Source: Sphingobacterium sp. SRCM116780 (GTDB taxonomy: Bacteria; Bacteroidota; Bacteroidia; Sphingobacteriales; Sphingobacteriaceae). From it: a stretch of DNA of 64,000 nt. The notes beneath the pieces were generated by a model that did not search any database, was not told the origin of the DNA, and was given only the letters and a program-made list of their open reading frames with translations. Shown here piece by piece: positions 37,769 through 46,372 of the stretch. Both the position numbers and the translations under genes were made by a program. The first letter of the stretch is position 1, and each line of letters starts with the position of its first letter. The stretch lies in assembly GCF_021442025.1 (NCBI RefSeq), contig NZ_CP090446.1, positions 1,240,001-1,304,000 on the forward strand, read 5' to 3'.

Positions 37769-38251
37769 TTATATTTCTTCTGACAGCAATTTCTTGATCA
37801 ATACAATTTGGCCTAGATGATAATAACAATGTTCAATCATAGCCTCTAGGTTTCGTTGGTAACTGCCATACTGTTCTGTCACAAATGGAGCCTGTAATTG
37901 ATCTGCATTGATCTGTTCAATCAGGAACGCGAATTCTTCGGCATCGTTCCAAAAAGAAGTCAGTATATTATCCCATTGTAATTGATCAATATTAGGAAAG
38001 AAGTCAAAACTTTTGGAATCGTTAATATCTAAAGCACCACCTTTCAAGACCTGTTTTACACCCTTGATATAATAATGAATATGTTGTGTTAAGGCAGCAA
38101 TCGTATTTGCAGTTCCCAATTTTTTTGTGGCAATCGCAACATTACTACCCACTAATTGATCTTTAAAATTAGTATTCGCTATCCAAGTACCGTTTAGTAC
38201 GACTTCGCGAAATCTTGTTGCCAAGTCAAGGCTTATTACCTGATGATCCAT
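37769..38251 (-). CDS. DinB-family protein
   Basis: 160 residues, four-helix DinB fold. Likely metal histidines are in the region TIAALTQHIHYYIKG and in the C-terminal AMIEHCYYHLGQIVLIKKLL (HxxxHLGQ pattern). The N-terminal VISLDLATRFREVVLNGTWI is typical of a Bacteroidota DUF1572-like subgroup. Probably cytoplasmic, bacillithiol/other thiol-S-transferase-like, activity unproven. Confidence 0.85.
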   Translation of the reverse strand: MDHQVISLDLATRFREVVLNGTWIANTNFKDQLVGSNVAIATKKLGTANTIAALTQHIHYYIKGVKQVLKGGALDINDSKSFDFFPNIDQLQWDNILTSFWNDAEEFAFLIEQINADQLQAPFVTEQYGSYQRNLEAMIEHCYYHLGQIVLIKKLLSEEI

Positions 38252-38394
38252 CTTTATTTTAGTTAAAAATTCATCTCATTAACAGATATCCTAATTTAAA
38301 AAATTATTTAATTGCTGTTCATCTATTTTTAATATATTTATTATGAAGATAATGAAAGAATTTTTCCATTTTAAAACCTTATAACACGTTAAAT

Positions 38395-38799
38395 ATGAAA
38401 AAAGTAACAGGCCTTGGCGGTGTATTTTTTAAAAGTGACAATCCGAAAGCAATGAATGAATGGTATGCGAAGAATCTAGGGCTGCCCACTAGTGATTACG
38501 GAACAACTTTTGAATGGAGAGAAGTTGATGATCCATCGAAAAAGGGATCCACCACCTGGAGCACATTTTCTAAAGATTCCACCTATTTCCATCCATCCAC
38601 CCAACCCTTTATGATAAATTATCGGGTGGAAAATATTGTTGCATTGGTTGATGAACTAAAAAAGGAAAACGTAACTATTGTTGATGAGATTGCAGAATAT
38701 GATTATGGCAAATTTGTTCATATACTCGATCCCGAAGGAAACATCATTGAGCTTTGGGAGCCAAAAGATGATGTAGATTCGGATAGTGAGACAGCGTAA
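38395..38799 (+). CDS. VOC-superfamily (glyoxalase-like) protein
   Basis: 134 residues with two beta-alpha-beta-beta-beta units. MKKVTGLGGVFFKSDNPKAM and EWYAKNLGLPTSDYG form the first, NYRVENIVALVDELKKENV and ILDPEGNIIELWEPKDD the second. ExxEL-type metal ligands are present (IIELWE). Substrate unknown. Followed by a strong terminator. Confidence 0.9.
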   Translation: MKKVTGLGGVFFKSDNPKAMNEWYAKNLGLPTSDYGTTFEWREVDDPSKKGSTTWSTFSKDSTYFHPSTQPFMINYRVENIVALVDELKKENVTIVDEIAEYDYGKFVHILDPEGNIIELWEPKDDVDSDSETA

Positions 38800-38812
38800 A
38801 TCTTAATGCATA

Positions 38813-38851
38813 CTAGTGTATGGTGATTTAAAATTAATCACCATACACTAG
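38813..38851. terminator. Strong hairpin terminator
   Basis: CTAGTGTATGGTGATT (38813-38828) pairs perfectly with AATCACCATACACTAG (38836-38851), a 16-pair stem with a 7-base A/T loop. It lies 14 bases after the VOC stop and serves the convergent small gene as well. Confidence 0.7.
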
Positions 38852-38900
38852 ATGAAAGAGATTATCCTTATAAAAAGTTAATCCTATTGATTGACCATTT

Positions 38901-39146
38901 TTAAACAGCTCTAGACTTTAACTCTTTTTTGATCTCGTTGATTTTTTTGTAATTCATGATCACAATAGAAGATAGAGCAAAGGGGATCGCTACTAAAGCA
39001 CTAAATCCTTTTTTAATGGATACATATATTCCCATTGCTAATAAGATAAGGAGCATAACAGCTAAACATCCAGTAATCACAGAAATAGTTTTTTTTGTAT
39101 TCAGCAATTCCTCACCGCTCATTTCCTGTAGCGTCTTATTTTTCAT
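38901..39146 (-). CDS. Small two-helix membrane protein, copy A
   Basis: 81 residues from the ATG at 39146 (MKNKTLQEMSGEELLNTKKT); an upstream start at 39203 adds 19 residues absent from copy B. Two hydrophobic helices (SVITGCLAVMLLILLAMGIY, LVAIPFALSSIVIMNY) lie between charged ends; it closes with KKINEIKKELKSRAV. It is a clear paralogue of the next gene, from a tandem duplication. Inner membrane, function unknown. Confidence 0.75.
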   Translation of the reverse strand: MKNKTLQEMSGEELLNTKKTISVITGCLAVMLLILLAMGIYVSIKKGFSALVAIPFALSSIVIMNYKKINEIKKELKSRAV

Positions 39147-39263
39147 AGGTTGAATTATTTTTAATATTTCGATCTTATCCGCTACTGATCTCCGTTCTTT
39201 CATAGCGAACCTGATCCTATGACACGTTAAAATTAATTTTATTGATTCTATATAACAATCTTT

Positions 39264-39497
39264 TTAAAGACCTCTGGATTTTAATTCCCTTTTCATCTCA
39301 TTGATTTTTTTGTAGTTGAGGATTACAATCGTTGATAAGGCGAAGGGGATAGCCAATAAGTTGTATTCCTTTTTCATCGCAAACATCACAAATTGAACAA
39401 GAAGCGTTACTGCTAAAAGTCCAGCGATTACGGCAGTCTTTTTTTTAGTACTTAGCAATTCTTCATTGCTCATTTCCTGTAGTGCTTTATTTCTCAT
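39264..39497 (-). CDS. Small two-helix membrane protein, copy B
   Basis: 77 residues: MRNKALQEMSNEELLSTKKK, helix AVIAGLLAVTLLVQFVMFAM, helix LLAIPFALSTIVILNY, end KKINEMKRELKSRGL. Nearly every segment matches copy A with different loops, so the pair arose by duplication and then diverged. Same strand, 117 bases apart. Function unknown. Confidence 0.75.
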   Translation of the reverse strand: MRNKALQEMSNEELLSTKKKTAVIAGLLAVTLLVQFVMFAMKKEYNLLAIPFALSTIVILNYKKINEMKRELKSRGL

Positions 39498-39715
39498 GGA
39501 TTGAATTATTTTATAAACTATTTTTATTTATTTTTCTTTGATGTTTCATGCTATCTTACTTCCTATCAAAACTGATTACACATTATTTATAAGAGTTTAT
39601 TCTATGATATAGATCCTCATAAGAAACAAATATACATTAAAGATAAATTAATTTTATGATTAATAATAGCAGCTGTAAGTAAAATTTAACTGATTTTTTA
39701 ATAAAGTAAATTGCT

Positions 39716-40708
39716 TTATAACAGCACTTCTTTATCCGTCGTTCCATCTTTCAATAAATCAGCAATACTTTTCAGGGTTCTTTGAGAGATTTGCTCCAAA
39801 GCTTCTCTTGTAAAAAAGGCCTGATGAGCCGTCAACAAAACATTTGGAAAACTCATCAATAACTGAATGGTATCATCTTCAATGATTGTCGTGGACAAGT
39901 CCTTGAAGAATAGTTTTTCTTCCTGTTCATAAACATCGATTCCCAATAGCCCTATTTTTCTTTCTTTCAATGCTTTGATCGCATCATTTGTGTGGATCAG
40001 ATTACCTCTACTTGTATTGATAATTGTTACCCCATTTTTCATTTTGTCCAGAGACTCCTTATTGATCAAGTAATGGTTTTCAGGAGTAAGGGGGCAATGC
40101 AGAGAAATGATATCCGACTCAGCAAAGAGCGTATCTAGATCCACATATTTCACATGAAGATCTAGCAGTGTTTGGTCTGGATACAGATCATAAGCGATGA
40201 CTTCTGCGCCGAAGCCTAAAGCGATTTTCACAAAAGCTTTCCCTATTTTCCCTGTTCCGATGACACCAATTTTCTTTTGGTATAGATTAAATCCCAATAG
40301 ACCATTCAATGCAAAGTTTTGTTCACGAACACGGTTGTAAGCTTTATGCGTTTTGCGATTCAAGGTCAACAGCATAGCCATGGTATGTTCCGCAACCGCT
40401 TCAGGTGAATAAGCGGGAACGCGACAAATTTGGATTCCTAATTCTTTTGCTGCATCTATATCCACATTATTAAATCCGGCACATCTCAGTGCAATCAATT
40501 TTACCCCTTTTTGAGCAAGTACCTCTATGACTTCTCTGTTCAATCGGTCATTCACAAAAACACAGACGGCATCTTCATTTTCAATTGCATTGACAATATG
40601 AGGCCCGAGGTGCGTTTCATAAAAATTGAGTTCAAAACCATATTTTTCATTTTCTTTCTCGAAAAACTCTTTATCGTAAGGCTTGGTTGAAAAGAAGGCT
40701 ATTTTCAT
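39716..40708 (-). CDS. ldhA: D-lactate dehydrogenase (2-hydroxyacid dehydrogenase family)
   Basis: 330 residues, NADH-dependent reduction of pyruvate to D-lactate. It follows fermentative LdhA throughout: MKIAFFSTKPYDKEFFEKEN, VKLIALRCAGFNNVDIDAAK, VPAYSPEAVAEHTMAMLLTL. The NAD-binding loop is GVIGTGKIGKAF, and the catalytic residues lie in NTSRGNLI (Arg), GIDVYEQEE (Glu) and LTAHQAF (His). Cytoplasmic. Stand-alone gene with 167 bases of open DNA downstream. Confidence 0.92.
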   Translation of the reverse strand: MKIAFFSTKPYDKEFFEKENEKYGFELNFYETHLGPHIVNAIENEDAVCVFVNDRLNREVIEVLAQKGVKLIALRCAGFNNVDIDAAKELGIQICRVPAYSPEAVAEHTMAMLLTLNRKTHKAYNRVREQNFALNGLLGFNLYQKKIGVIGTGKIGKAFVKIALGFGAEVIAYDLYPDQTLLDLHVKYVDLDTLFAESDIISLHCPLTPENHYLINKESLDKMKNGVTIINTSRGNLIHTNDAIKALKERKIGLLGIDVYEQEEKLFFKDLSTTIIEDDTIQLLMSFPNVLLTAHQAFFTREALEQISQRTLKSIADLLKDGTTDKEVLL

Positions 40709-40870
40709 ATGAATTATTTTTATATAATAAATATACGGTATTAGTTTGTGTTCAAGGGAAGCTGTTCTTGTTATTTATTCCATTGTTTAACCGAGAGGGA
40801 GGGAACGAATATCAGAAGATATCAAGAGCAATCGATTACTATTGCAATGTCATGTGGATCTTTTAGCACT

Positions 40871-41350
40871 TTATGAAAGATACTTTTCCATCTTAATATC
40901 TGCTCGCTCATAGCGCCCATCCTCAAGCTCTGTTTCTTCAAATCCATATTTTCGGTCAAGTCGTATAGCCGATTCTAATTGCTTATTTGAATAAAGAATT
41001 AATTTCTCAATATGTTTAGATTTCGTGACTTCAATAGCATGCTCAAGGAGCAATGTACCAATACCATATCCTTGTGCTTTATTGCTTACGGCCATTTTTC
41101 CAAGTTCAAATACCTGGTTGCTTTTCTTTAAAAGAGATGCTGTCCCCACGATGTCATTGCCTAATTTTGCATAAAAAATAAAACCACCCTTATCAATGAT
41201 TTCTTCTTTCGGATTCGAAAGAGTACGTTTATCCTCCTCTTCGATACGGAAGTATTTTTCTAACCATTAATAGTTCAGCACTTTTATGGCCTCTTTATGC
41301 TCCTCTGAAAAGTCTATTATTTCAATATTTTCACTTGTCTTTTTCTCCAT
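40871..41350 (-). pseudogene. GNAT acetyltransferase with in-frame stop
   Basis: The reading frame from ATG 41350 (MEKKTSENIEIIDFSEEHKE) meets TAA at codon 28 (41267-41269), then continues in the same frame as WLEKYFRIEEEDKRTLSNPK through the GNAT core. The acetyl-CoA loop KAQGYGIGTLLLEHAIEV and the C-terminal ARLDRKYGFEETELEDG-like end (AIRLDRKYGFEETELEDG) are intact. One base change (for example GAA to TAA) explains the break. A shorter product from an inner ATG at 41149 would lack the N-terminal strands. Recent nonsense mutation or sequencing error. Confidence 0.8.
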
Positions 41351-41728
41351 GATATTTCAATTGTACTGCGACTATTTATGCGATATTCTTTCGATAAGAT
41401 AATAGAATTATGGTTGAAATAAAAAAATCATTCATTAAATGACATTTTTCTTATCATCTATGTTAGCAAAGGTAGCAGTAGAATTCAAAAAGATCAGTTA
41501 CAACGATCTGTTTTTGAGGGGTACAGATTAAGAAATGGCTTTTACAATAGACCCTTCGTTTTTTATACTTTTCTCCTTAGCTCCAGTACGAAACCCTAAG
41601 TAATTCTTTGACGTAAAAATTAGCGCTCACAGCTGAATCAAATTTTTAATGAGCTGTAACATTTAGACTTATTTACGAACTAACATATCGATAAGTTTGT
41701 ATAAACACTTTCAACAATTCATCAAGAT
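41351..41728. other. Gene-free stretch
   Basis: 378 AT-rich bases between the broken GNAT gene and the ABC pair, divergent promoter space. No repeat, hairpin or protein-like frame recognised. Confidence 0.4.
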
Positions 41729-42346
41729 ATGTTGCAATTTCAGAATTTCAAAAAGCAATATGGAGACCATTTGGTTTTAGCTATACCACAATTTACACTG
41801 GAAAAAGGGGTATACTGGCTACAAGGGGAGAACGGATCTGGTAAAAGCTCTTTATTAAAATGTATAACAGGTTTATTGCCTTTTGATGGCGATATCTGCT
41901 TTTCCGGATACTCCTTAAAAAAGCAATCTTCAAAATACCTGTCTTTAGTAAACTACGCCGCTACAGAACCTGCTTTTCCAACATTCCTATCGGGAAAGGA
42001 AATCGTTGAATTTTATGTGAAATGTAAAAAAGGAAATCCCACTAGTTACCAAGATCTGATCACAAGCTTTGCTATGGAAGATTATTTACAACTACCCATT
42101 GCGCAATATTCAAGTGGTATGTTGAAAAAATTATCATTGGTATTGGCATTCGTAGGATCATCCCAATTCATTGTTCTCGACGAACCTTTTATCACCCTCG
42201 ATCCCTCCTCCAGCAAAATACTCGAACAGTGGATCAACTATAAAAGACATGCGGTTACATCGATTCTTTTTTCATCCCATCAAGATGACATACCATTTGA
42301 GGCCATACCGCTGAAAATCCAGCACAAAGAATTAATATCATTATGA
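41729..42346 (+). CDS. ABC transporter ATP-binding protein
   Basis: 205 residues, short single ATPase domain. Walker A GENGSGKSSLLKC, signature region QYSSGMLKKLSLVLAF (SSGM instead of SGGQ), Walker B QFIVLDEPFITLD, and switch histidine SSHQDD. It overlaps the next gene by four bases. With the membrane partner it forms an ABC-2-like exporter whose cargo is unknown. Confidence 0.9.
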   Translation: MLQFQNFKKQYGDHLVLAIPQFTLEKGVYWLQGENGSGKSSLLKCITGLLPFDGDICFSGYSLKKQSSKYLSLVNYAATEPAFPTFLSGKEIVEFYVKCKKGNPTSYQDLITSFAMEDYLQLPIAQYSSGMLKKLSLVLAFVGSSQFIVLDEPFITLDPSSSKILEQWINYKRHAVTSILFSSHQDDIPFEAIPLKIQHKELISL

Positions 42347-43455
42347 ACCGAGTTCTGATTCCTCTATTCGTTACAGCTTATTTTAAGAAATATGCGAACA
42401 CCTTTTTCATACTCTTTGGACTATTGGTCAGTTATTTCCTATTCATTCAGACCGCAGGTGATTTTTTTGAACACAGTCAAGAATACTGGTCATTTTTAAT
42501 ACCGATTCAGGTTGTCCAAGAACCCATTTCATTAGCCTTATTTTTCCTCATTAGTCTTCTATACGCTTACTCATGCATGCGCTTTGTCCGACAGCAGCTT
42601 TACGAAGATTCCACTAATTTTCTACAGCTTAGTTTGAAAGGATTGGGTATAAAAGAAGAATTTCGCATTTGGCTCATCGTATATAGTCTGCTGTTTTCAC
42701 CCCTTATTACCTATGGGCTTTTTGTCATCGTAATCGGTTTCCTTTTGGGTGAAGCACCTTTTATGTATTTCATTCTGGGTATTATCCTCTTGCCATTACC
42801 TATCTCTGCCTATTACACAGCGCGATTGTATTGTTTCAAACATCGGGATCGACGACTTTTTCTTTCTTTCAGATATAAAGGATGGTGGAACAGTTTGCTT
42901 GGAATAAAGCTAGCCTATCATCTCCAATATAATAAGTTACTCATCGGATTAACCAAAGGATTCGGCTTAGTGCTTATCTATTTATTTCTATACCCATTTG
43001 ATGTTCGCGGATGGGATATACGAACTGTTTACCTACTGGCTATGTGTATCGCTTTGCTACACACGGTACTGCTCTATAAAGAGTTTATCTATGAAGCAGT
43101 GTATATGACCTTCACCTTAAACTTTCCCTATCGAATGATCCAACGGTATGGACATCGCGTATGGTATTTCTTGATTTTATGTATTTTAGAATTGTCCTTT
43201 GTCTGCTATTTAACCAATATTCAGTATGCGCTGTTATTCCTTGTTTTTTTATTGGCCAACATCTTGTTTTTGAATAGTCTCATTTTGTCTATCGGTAATC
43301 AAGCATTATTGCTCGTAAAGATCTTGACACTCTATTTTTTCATCTGTATACTTTTGATTTTGTATCATATCTTATGGGTTCTGATGGCAGCTATACTGAT
43401 CCTTTCGATCCTATTATTTTTTAAGCATTATCATCTTGTCAAATATAAACTGTAA
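42343..43455 (+). CDS. Membrane partner of ABC transporter
   Basis: 370 residues with roughly ten hydrophobic helices (FFILFGLLVSYFLFIQTAGD, LALFFLISLLYAYSCMRFV, LLFSPLITYGLFVIVIGFLL, LLFLVFLLANILFLNSLILS). No sequence motif of a known permease family is obvious. The overlap with the ATPase start indicates a two-gene exporter unit. It could export a peptide or lipid, or act in membrane maintenance; no cargo gene is next to it. Confidence 0.78.
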   Translation: MNRVLIPLFVTAYFKKYANTFFILFGLLVSYFLFIQTAGDFFEHSQEYWSFLIPIQVVQEPISLALFFLISLLYAYSCMRFVRQQLYEDSTNFLQLSLKGLGIKEEFRIWLIVYSLLFSPLITYGLFVIVIGFLLGEAPFMYFILGIILLPLPISAYYTARLYCFKHRDRRLFLSFRYKGWWNSLLGIKLAYHLQYNKLLIGLTKGFGLVLIYLFLYPFDVRGWDIRTVYLLAMCIALLHTVLLYKEFIYEAVYMTFTLNFPYRMIQRYGHRVWYFLILCILELSFVCYLTNIQYALLFLVFLLANILFLNSLILSIGNQALLLVKILTLYFFICILLILYHILWVLMAAILILSILLFFKHYHLVKYKL

Positions 43456-43574
43456 ACCACCGTGTACTCGCTATTGTCCTGTCCAAACAAATGATTACTT
43501 GGATTCATAGTTAGTAAAAACCTGTTAGTACTGTTTTAGTATATGCCTCGTTCATTCTACGGACAATTCATACA

Positions 43575-43928
43575 TTAACATTTTAGCTTTATTGTTCCAT
43601 TTTCTTTTTGTATTTGTTTATCTCCCCATTCCCTTAAATAATTAATGAACGGAATTAATTCCTGGCCAACATCCGTTAAAGAATACTCAACTTTAGGAGG
43701 AACCTCTTGATACACTTTTCTGTCAACCAAATGATCACTTTCCAACTCTCTTAACGTTTGTGTAAGCATTTTGGGTGTGATGTCAGGAAGAGATTTTCGG
43801 AGTTCGCCATAACGCATGATATTGCGATTGTGTAGGTACCACAAAATGCGGCCTTTATATTTTCCACCGATTCTCCTAAAGGCATAATCAACAGAACAAA
43901 TAGGGATGTCAGTATTTTTATTTTTCAT
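43575..43928 (-). CDS. HxlR-family transcription regulator
   Basis: 117 residues with the winged helix of the HxlR/MarR-like family: CSVDYAFRRIGGKYKGRILW, YGELRKSLPDITPKMLTQTL, RELESDHLVDRKVYQEVPPK, VEYSLTDVGQELIPFINYL. C7 near the N-terminus (PICSVDY) is at the place of the redox or electrophile-sensing cysteine of YodB/HypR types. Divergent from the metallo-beta-lactamase-fold gene, whose promoter it likely represses through the dyad between them. Confidence 0.93.
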   Translation of the reverse strand: MKNKNTDIPICSVDYAFRRIGGKYKGRILWYLHNRNIMRYGELRKSLPDITPKMLTQTLRELESDHLVDRKVYQEVPPKVEYSLTDVGQELIPFINYLREWGDKQIQKENGTIKLKC

Positions 43929-44005
43929 TCGTTCATTTTATTAGTCTGATAAACAGCACGGTAACTTTTTAGTGCGTAGGGTACAAAAAAGTGCATACTT
44001 GATAC

Positions 44006-44028
44006 AAAGGTATTACTAAAATACCTTT
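44006..44028. promoter_or_regulatory. Putative HxlR operator
   Basis: AAAGGTATT (44006-44014) and AATACCTTT (44020-44028) form a perfect 9 + 9 inverted repeat with a five-base spacer, 15 bases before the start of the hydrolase gene and between it and the divergent hxlR-type gene. Two related pieces, AGTGCGTAGGGTAC and AGTGCATACTTGATAC, lie just left of it. Position and symmetry fit an operator. Confidence 0.5.
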
Positions 44029-44043
44029 ACAGAAAAAAATAGC

Positions 44044-45033
44044 ATGAAAAGAAGAGAATTGTTAAAAGTCGGTGCCACAGGAGCTATAGCATCACTACCT
44101 GCATTTACGTCATATGGACATGATTCAAAAAATAATACCATCGAAAATTCAACAGGAGGTTATCTTAAATTTCGTTTAGGAAAACTGGAATTATTAGTGG
44201 TTACAGATGGTCATGTCTTGATCAGCCCAGCACAACCCATCATTGCGCCAGGGATTGCTAAAGAAAGGGTAAAAGCAGCTATGGAGGATAGTTTCATGCT
44301 ATCTGATAGCGTGGATGCTGCCATTAATATTTTAGTGATTCGCAAAGGCAAAAAGATTATTATCATAGATACAGGAAGTGGAGCAGCACTTGGGGATCAA
44401 GCAGGAAAATTTTTAGAAAATCTCATGGCAACAGGAATCAGACCAGAAGAAGTAACCGATATATTCATTACCCATCTCCATGTCGATCATATCGGCGGTA
44501 TCCTTGATGCTGCAGGTCAACAAGTATTTCAACAAGCCAACTATCATTTATCTCAATTGGAATATGATTTTTGGATGTCTGCGGATCCTGATTTTTCCAA
44601 AAGTAAGGATACAGGCTCCCATACCGAAAGTATTGCATTAGCGCGCAAAGTTATTGCAGCTATTCAAGATAAAATACAGCTATTTACCATCGGAGAAACA
44701 TTGTTTGGTTGTCTAAAGACAGCATTAGCAGCTGGCCATACCCCAGGTCATCCCACATTGACTATTTTCTCAGAAGATCAAGAAATGACACATATTGTCG
44801 ATACAGCACATACCAGTTTGCTACTTTTGCATCCAGAATGGGGGACAGAATGGGATACCAATTTTGAAGAAGGTGTAGCTACGAGACAGCGGATATTACA
44901 AGAACAAGCAAAGAGCAAAGAGTTAACGATGTCCTGTCATTTACCTTGGCCAGGATTAGGCTATATCGTCCAAAAAGATGAAGGATTTGATTGGGTTCCC
45001 CTGTCATTTTCTACCCCGCAATTATATGGATAA
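44044..45033 (+). CDS. Exported metallo-beta-lactamase-fold hydrolase
   Basis: 329 residues. The N-terminus MKRRELLKVGATGAIASLPAF is a Tat-like signal (twin arginine, hydrophobic, alanines). The catalytic zinc motif is ITHLHVDHIGG (HxHxDH), later ligands are in AAGHTPGHPTL and the aspartate region IVDTAHTS. Related enzymes include quorum-quenching lactonases and alkyl-sulfatase-like hydrolases; the substrate is unknown. Likely folded in the cytoplasm and exported with bound metal. Controlled by the divergent HxlR regulator. Confidence 0.9.
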   Translation: MKRRELLKVGATGAIASLPAFTSYGHDSKNNTIENSTGGYLKFRLGKLELLVVTDGHVLISPAQPIIAPGIAKERVKAAMEDSFMLSDSVDAAINILVIRKGKKIIIIDTGSGAALGDQAGKFLENLMATGIRPEEVTDIFITHLHVDHIGGILDAAGQQVFQQANYHLSQLEYDFWMSADPDFSKSKDTGSHTESIALARKVIAAIQDKIQLFTIGETLFGCLKTALAAGHTPGHPTLTIFSEDQEMTHIVDTAHTSLLLLHPEWGTEWDTNFEEGVATRQRILQEQAKSKELTMSCHLPWPGLGYIVQKDEGFDWVPLSFSTPQLYG

Positions 45034-45200
45034 TAGGAGCAAGGTTCCTAAGATAGGGGTTAGGTCATATAGCAAATCCAGCTAATTTAACAGCATGATA
45101 GCAACGTATCTCTAATCGAAAGCAGTAAGTTTATTTTATTCCATCTGTCAGGAATAATAATTAAATTTAAAAAACAGATTAAGACTTAGAAATAGAAAAT

Positions 45201-45671
45201 ATGAAAAAATTAATCGTATTATCATTTGTTGCATTGACCATGTTCAGCTGTAAAAACAAGGGATCAAAAACAGATAGTTCAAATTCCGCTACACAGAAAG
45301 AAGTTGCCGTAGAAACAACAACTCCACTCGGTTTGGGATGCTATGTTTTTAATGATAACAAAGACACTGTATCCTTAGAAATTACCTCAAATGAAAAAGA
45401 GATCAAAGGAAATCTAACCTATTCATTAGCAGAAAAAGACAAGAATTCAGGAAGTATTACTGGGCAATTGAAAGACAGTATTTTGATCGCAGATTATACT
45501 TTTCAATCCGAAGGAACAACATCTGTTAGACAAGTTGCTTTTAAAGTTGAAGGAGATACACTTATCGAAGGATATGGCGTATTTGACCCAACGGGTACAA
45601 CCTTTAAAAACGTTAATAACATTGATTTTACATCAAAAATGCCACTTATAAAAACGGATTGTAATAAATAA
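45201..45671 (+). CDS. Lipoprotein of unknown function
   Basis: 156 residues with signal MKKLIVLSFVALTMFSC (C17). The mature part is a beta-rich domain (LGLGCYVFNDNKDTVSLEIT, GSITGQLKDSILIADYTFQS, RQVAFKVEGDTLIEGYGVFD) of about 110 residues. No domain name assigned; the pattern of repeated strands suggests a small beta-barrel. Single gene. Confidence 0.75.
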   Translation: MKKLIVLSFVALTMFSCKNKGSKTDSSNSATQKEVAVETTTPLGLGCYVFNDNKDTVSLEITSNEKEIKGNLTYSLAEKDKNSGSITGQLKDSILIADYTFQSEGTTSVRQVAFKVEGDTLIEGYGVFDPTGTTFKNVNNIDFTSKMPLIKTDCNK

Positions 45672-45690
45672 ATAGGGAATCGCATAAATC

Positions 45691-45867
45691 ATGTTGTATC
45701 TGTATATATTCGTTGCTATAGCAGCTTTGAGCTATATTTTTTATTTAATTAAAAGAAAACGGGAGGATGATAGTATTTGGGATCACTCGATGACATTCAG
45801 GGGTTTTGTATGAGGTGTCATGTTGTTTGTATGCATGATCATTGAGATAATTAGGTTATTGTCTTAA
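45691..45867 (+). pseudogene. Small two-helix membrane protein interrupted by TGA
   Basis: ATG 45691 opens MLYLYIFVAIAALSYIFYLI, then KRKREDDSIWDHSMTFRGFV and a TGA at codon 41 (45811-45813). The same frame goes on as GVMLFVCMIIEIIRLLS to TAA at 45865-45867. Without the TGA this is a 58-residue protein with two membrane helices and a charged loop, so one point mutation appears to have split it. The 40-residue form may still be made. Confidence 0.5.
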
Positions 45868-45912
45868 TCCGTCATTGGTTTGTTGTTCTTGTGCAGATAA
45901 AGGATTATTTAA

Positions 45913-46323
45913 ATGATTAAATTTTTAGAAGAGGTTATTCGCGCTTATATTGAATTTATTGAGGATTATAAATGCTTAATAAAAAGTCAAGGTAAAGACG
46001 AAGCTATTCTTAGGAAAGAAAGGAAAGGGGAGATTGGTGGACATAAGTTTTGGTATCATGGAGCGGGATGCCGTCTTGAAAAGGAGGGTGTTATCTGTGA
46101 ATTTGATTATTTACCTGAAAACGGTTTCCCAGTAAAATTTACTAACTGGGAAATCTATGAATTTATTAACAGCCATAATAAATGGAAAGAAGTAAAGTAT
46201 AGTTTAGACGACATTCATGCAGCTTTGCTAAATTTAGTTGAACGTAATAAGCTTTTTCTGTTAGAAATAGAAGGAGTTAAATTTCCCATTTTTCAGATTA
46301 AAAATACTGATGTTTTTAAATAA
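45913..46323 (+). CDS. DUF6896-like hypothetical protein (possible immunity protein)
   Basis: 136 residues, cytoplasmic. The segment GHKFWYHGAGCRLEKEGVIC followed by EFDYLPENGFPVKFTNWEIY resembles the DUF6896 pattern, found next to polymorphic toxin systems. N-terminal helix FLEEVIRAYIEFIEDYKCLI. First of four short same-strand genes with 28-50 base gaps. Assignment is by pattern memory, so tentative. Confidence 0.65.
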   Translation: MIKFLEEVIRAYIEFIEDYKCLIKSQGKDEAILRKERKGEIGGHKFWYHGAGCRLEKEGVICEFDYLPENGFPVKFTNWEIYEFINSHNKWKEVKYSLDDIHAALLNLVERNKLFLLEIEGVKFPIFQIKNTDVFK

Positions 46324-46372
46324 TCGTCTATTTGATTAAAAAGATGGTTTTTACTATCCGCATCGATAATTA

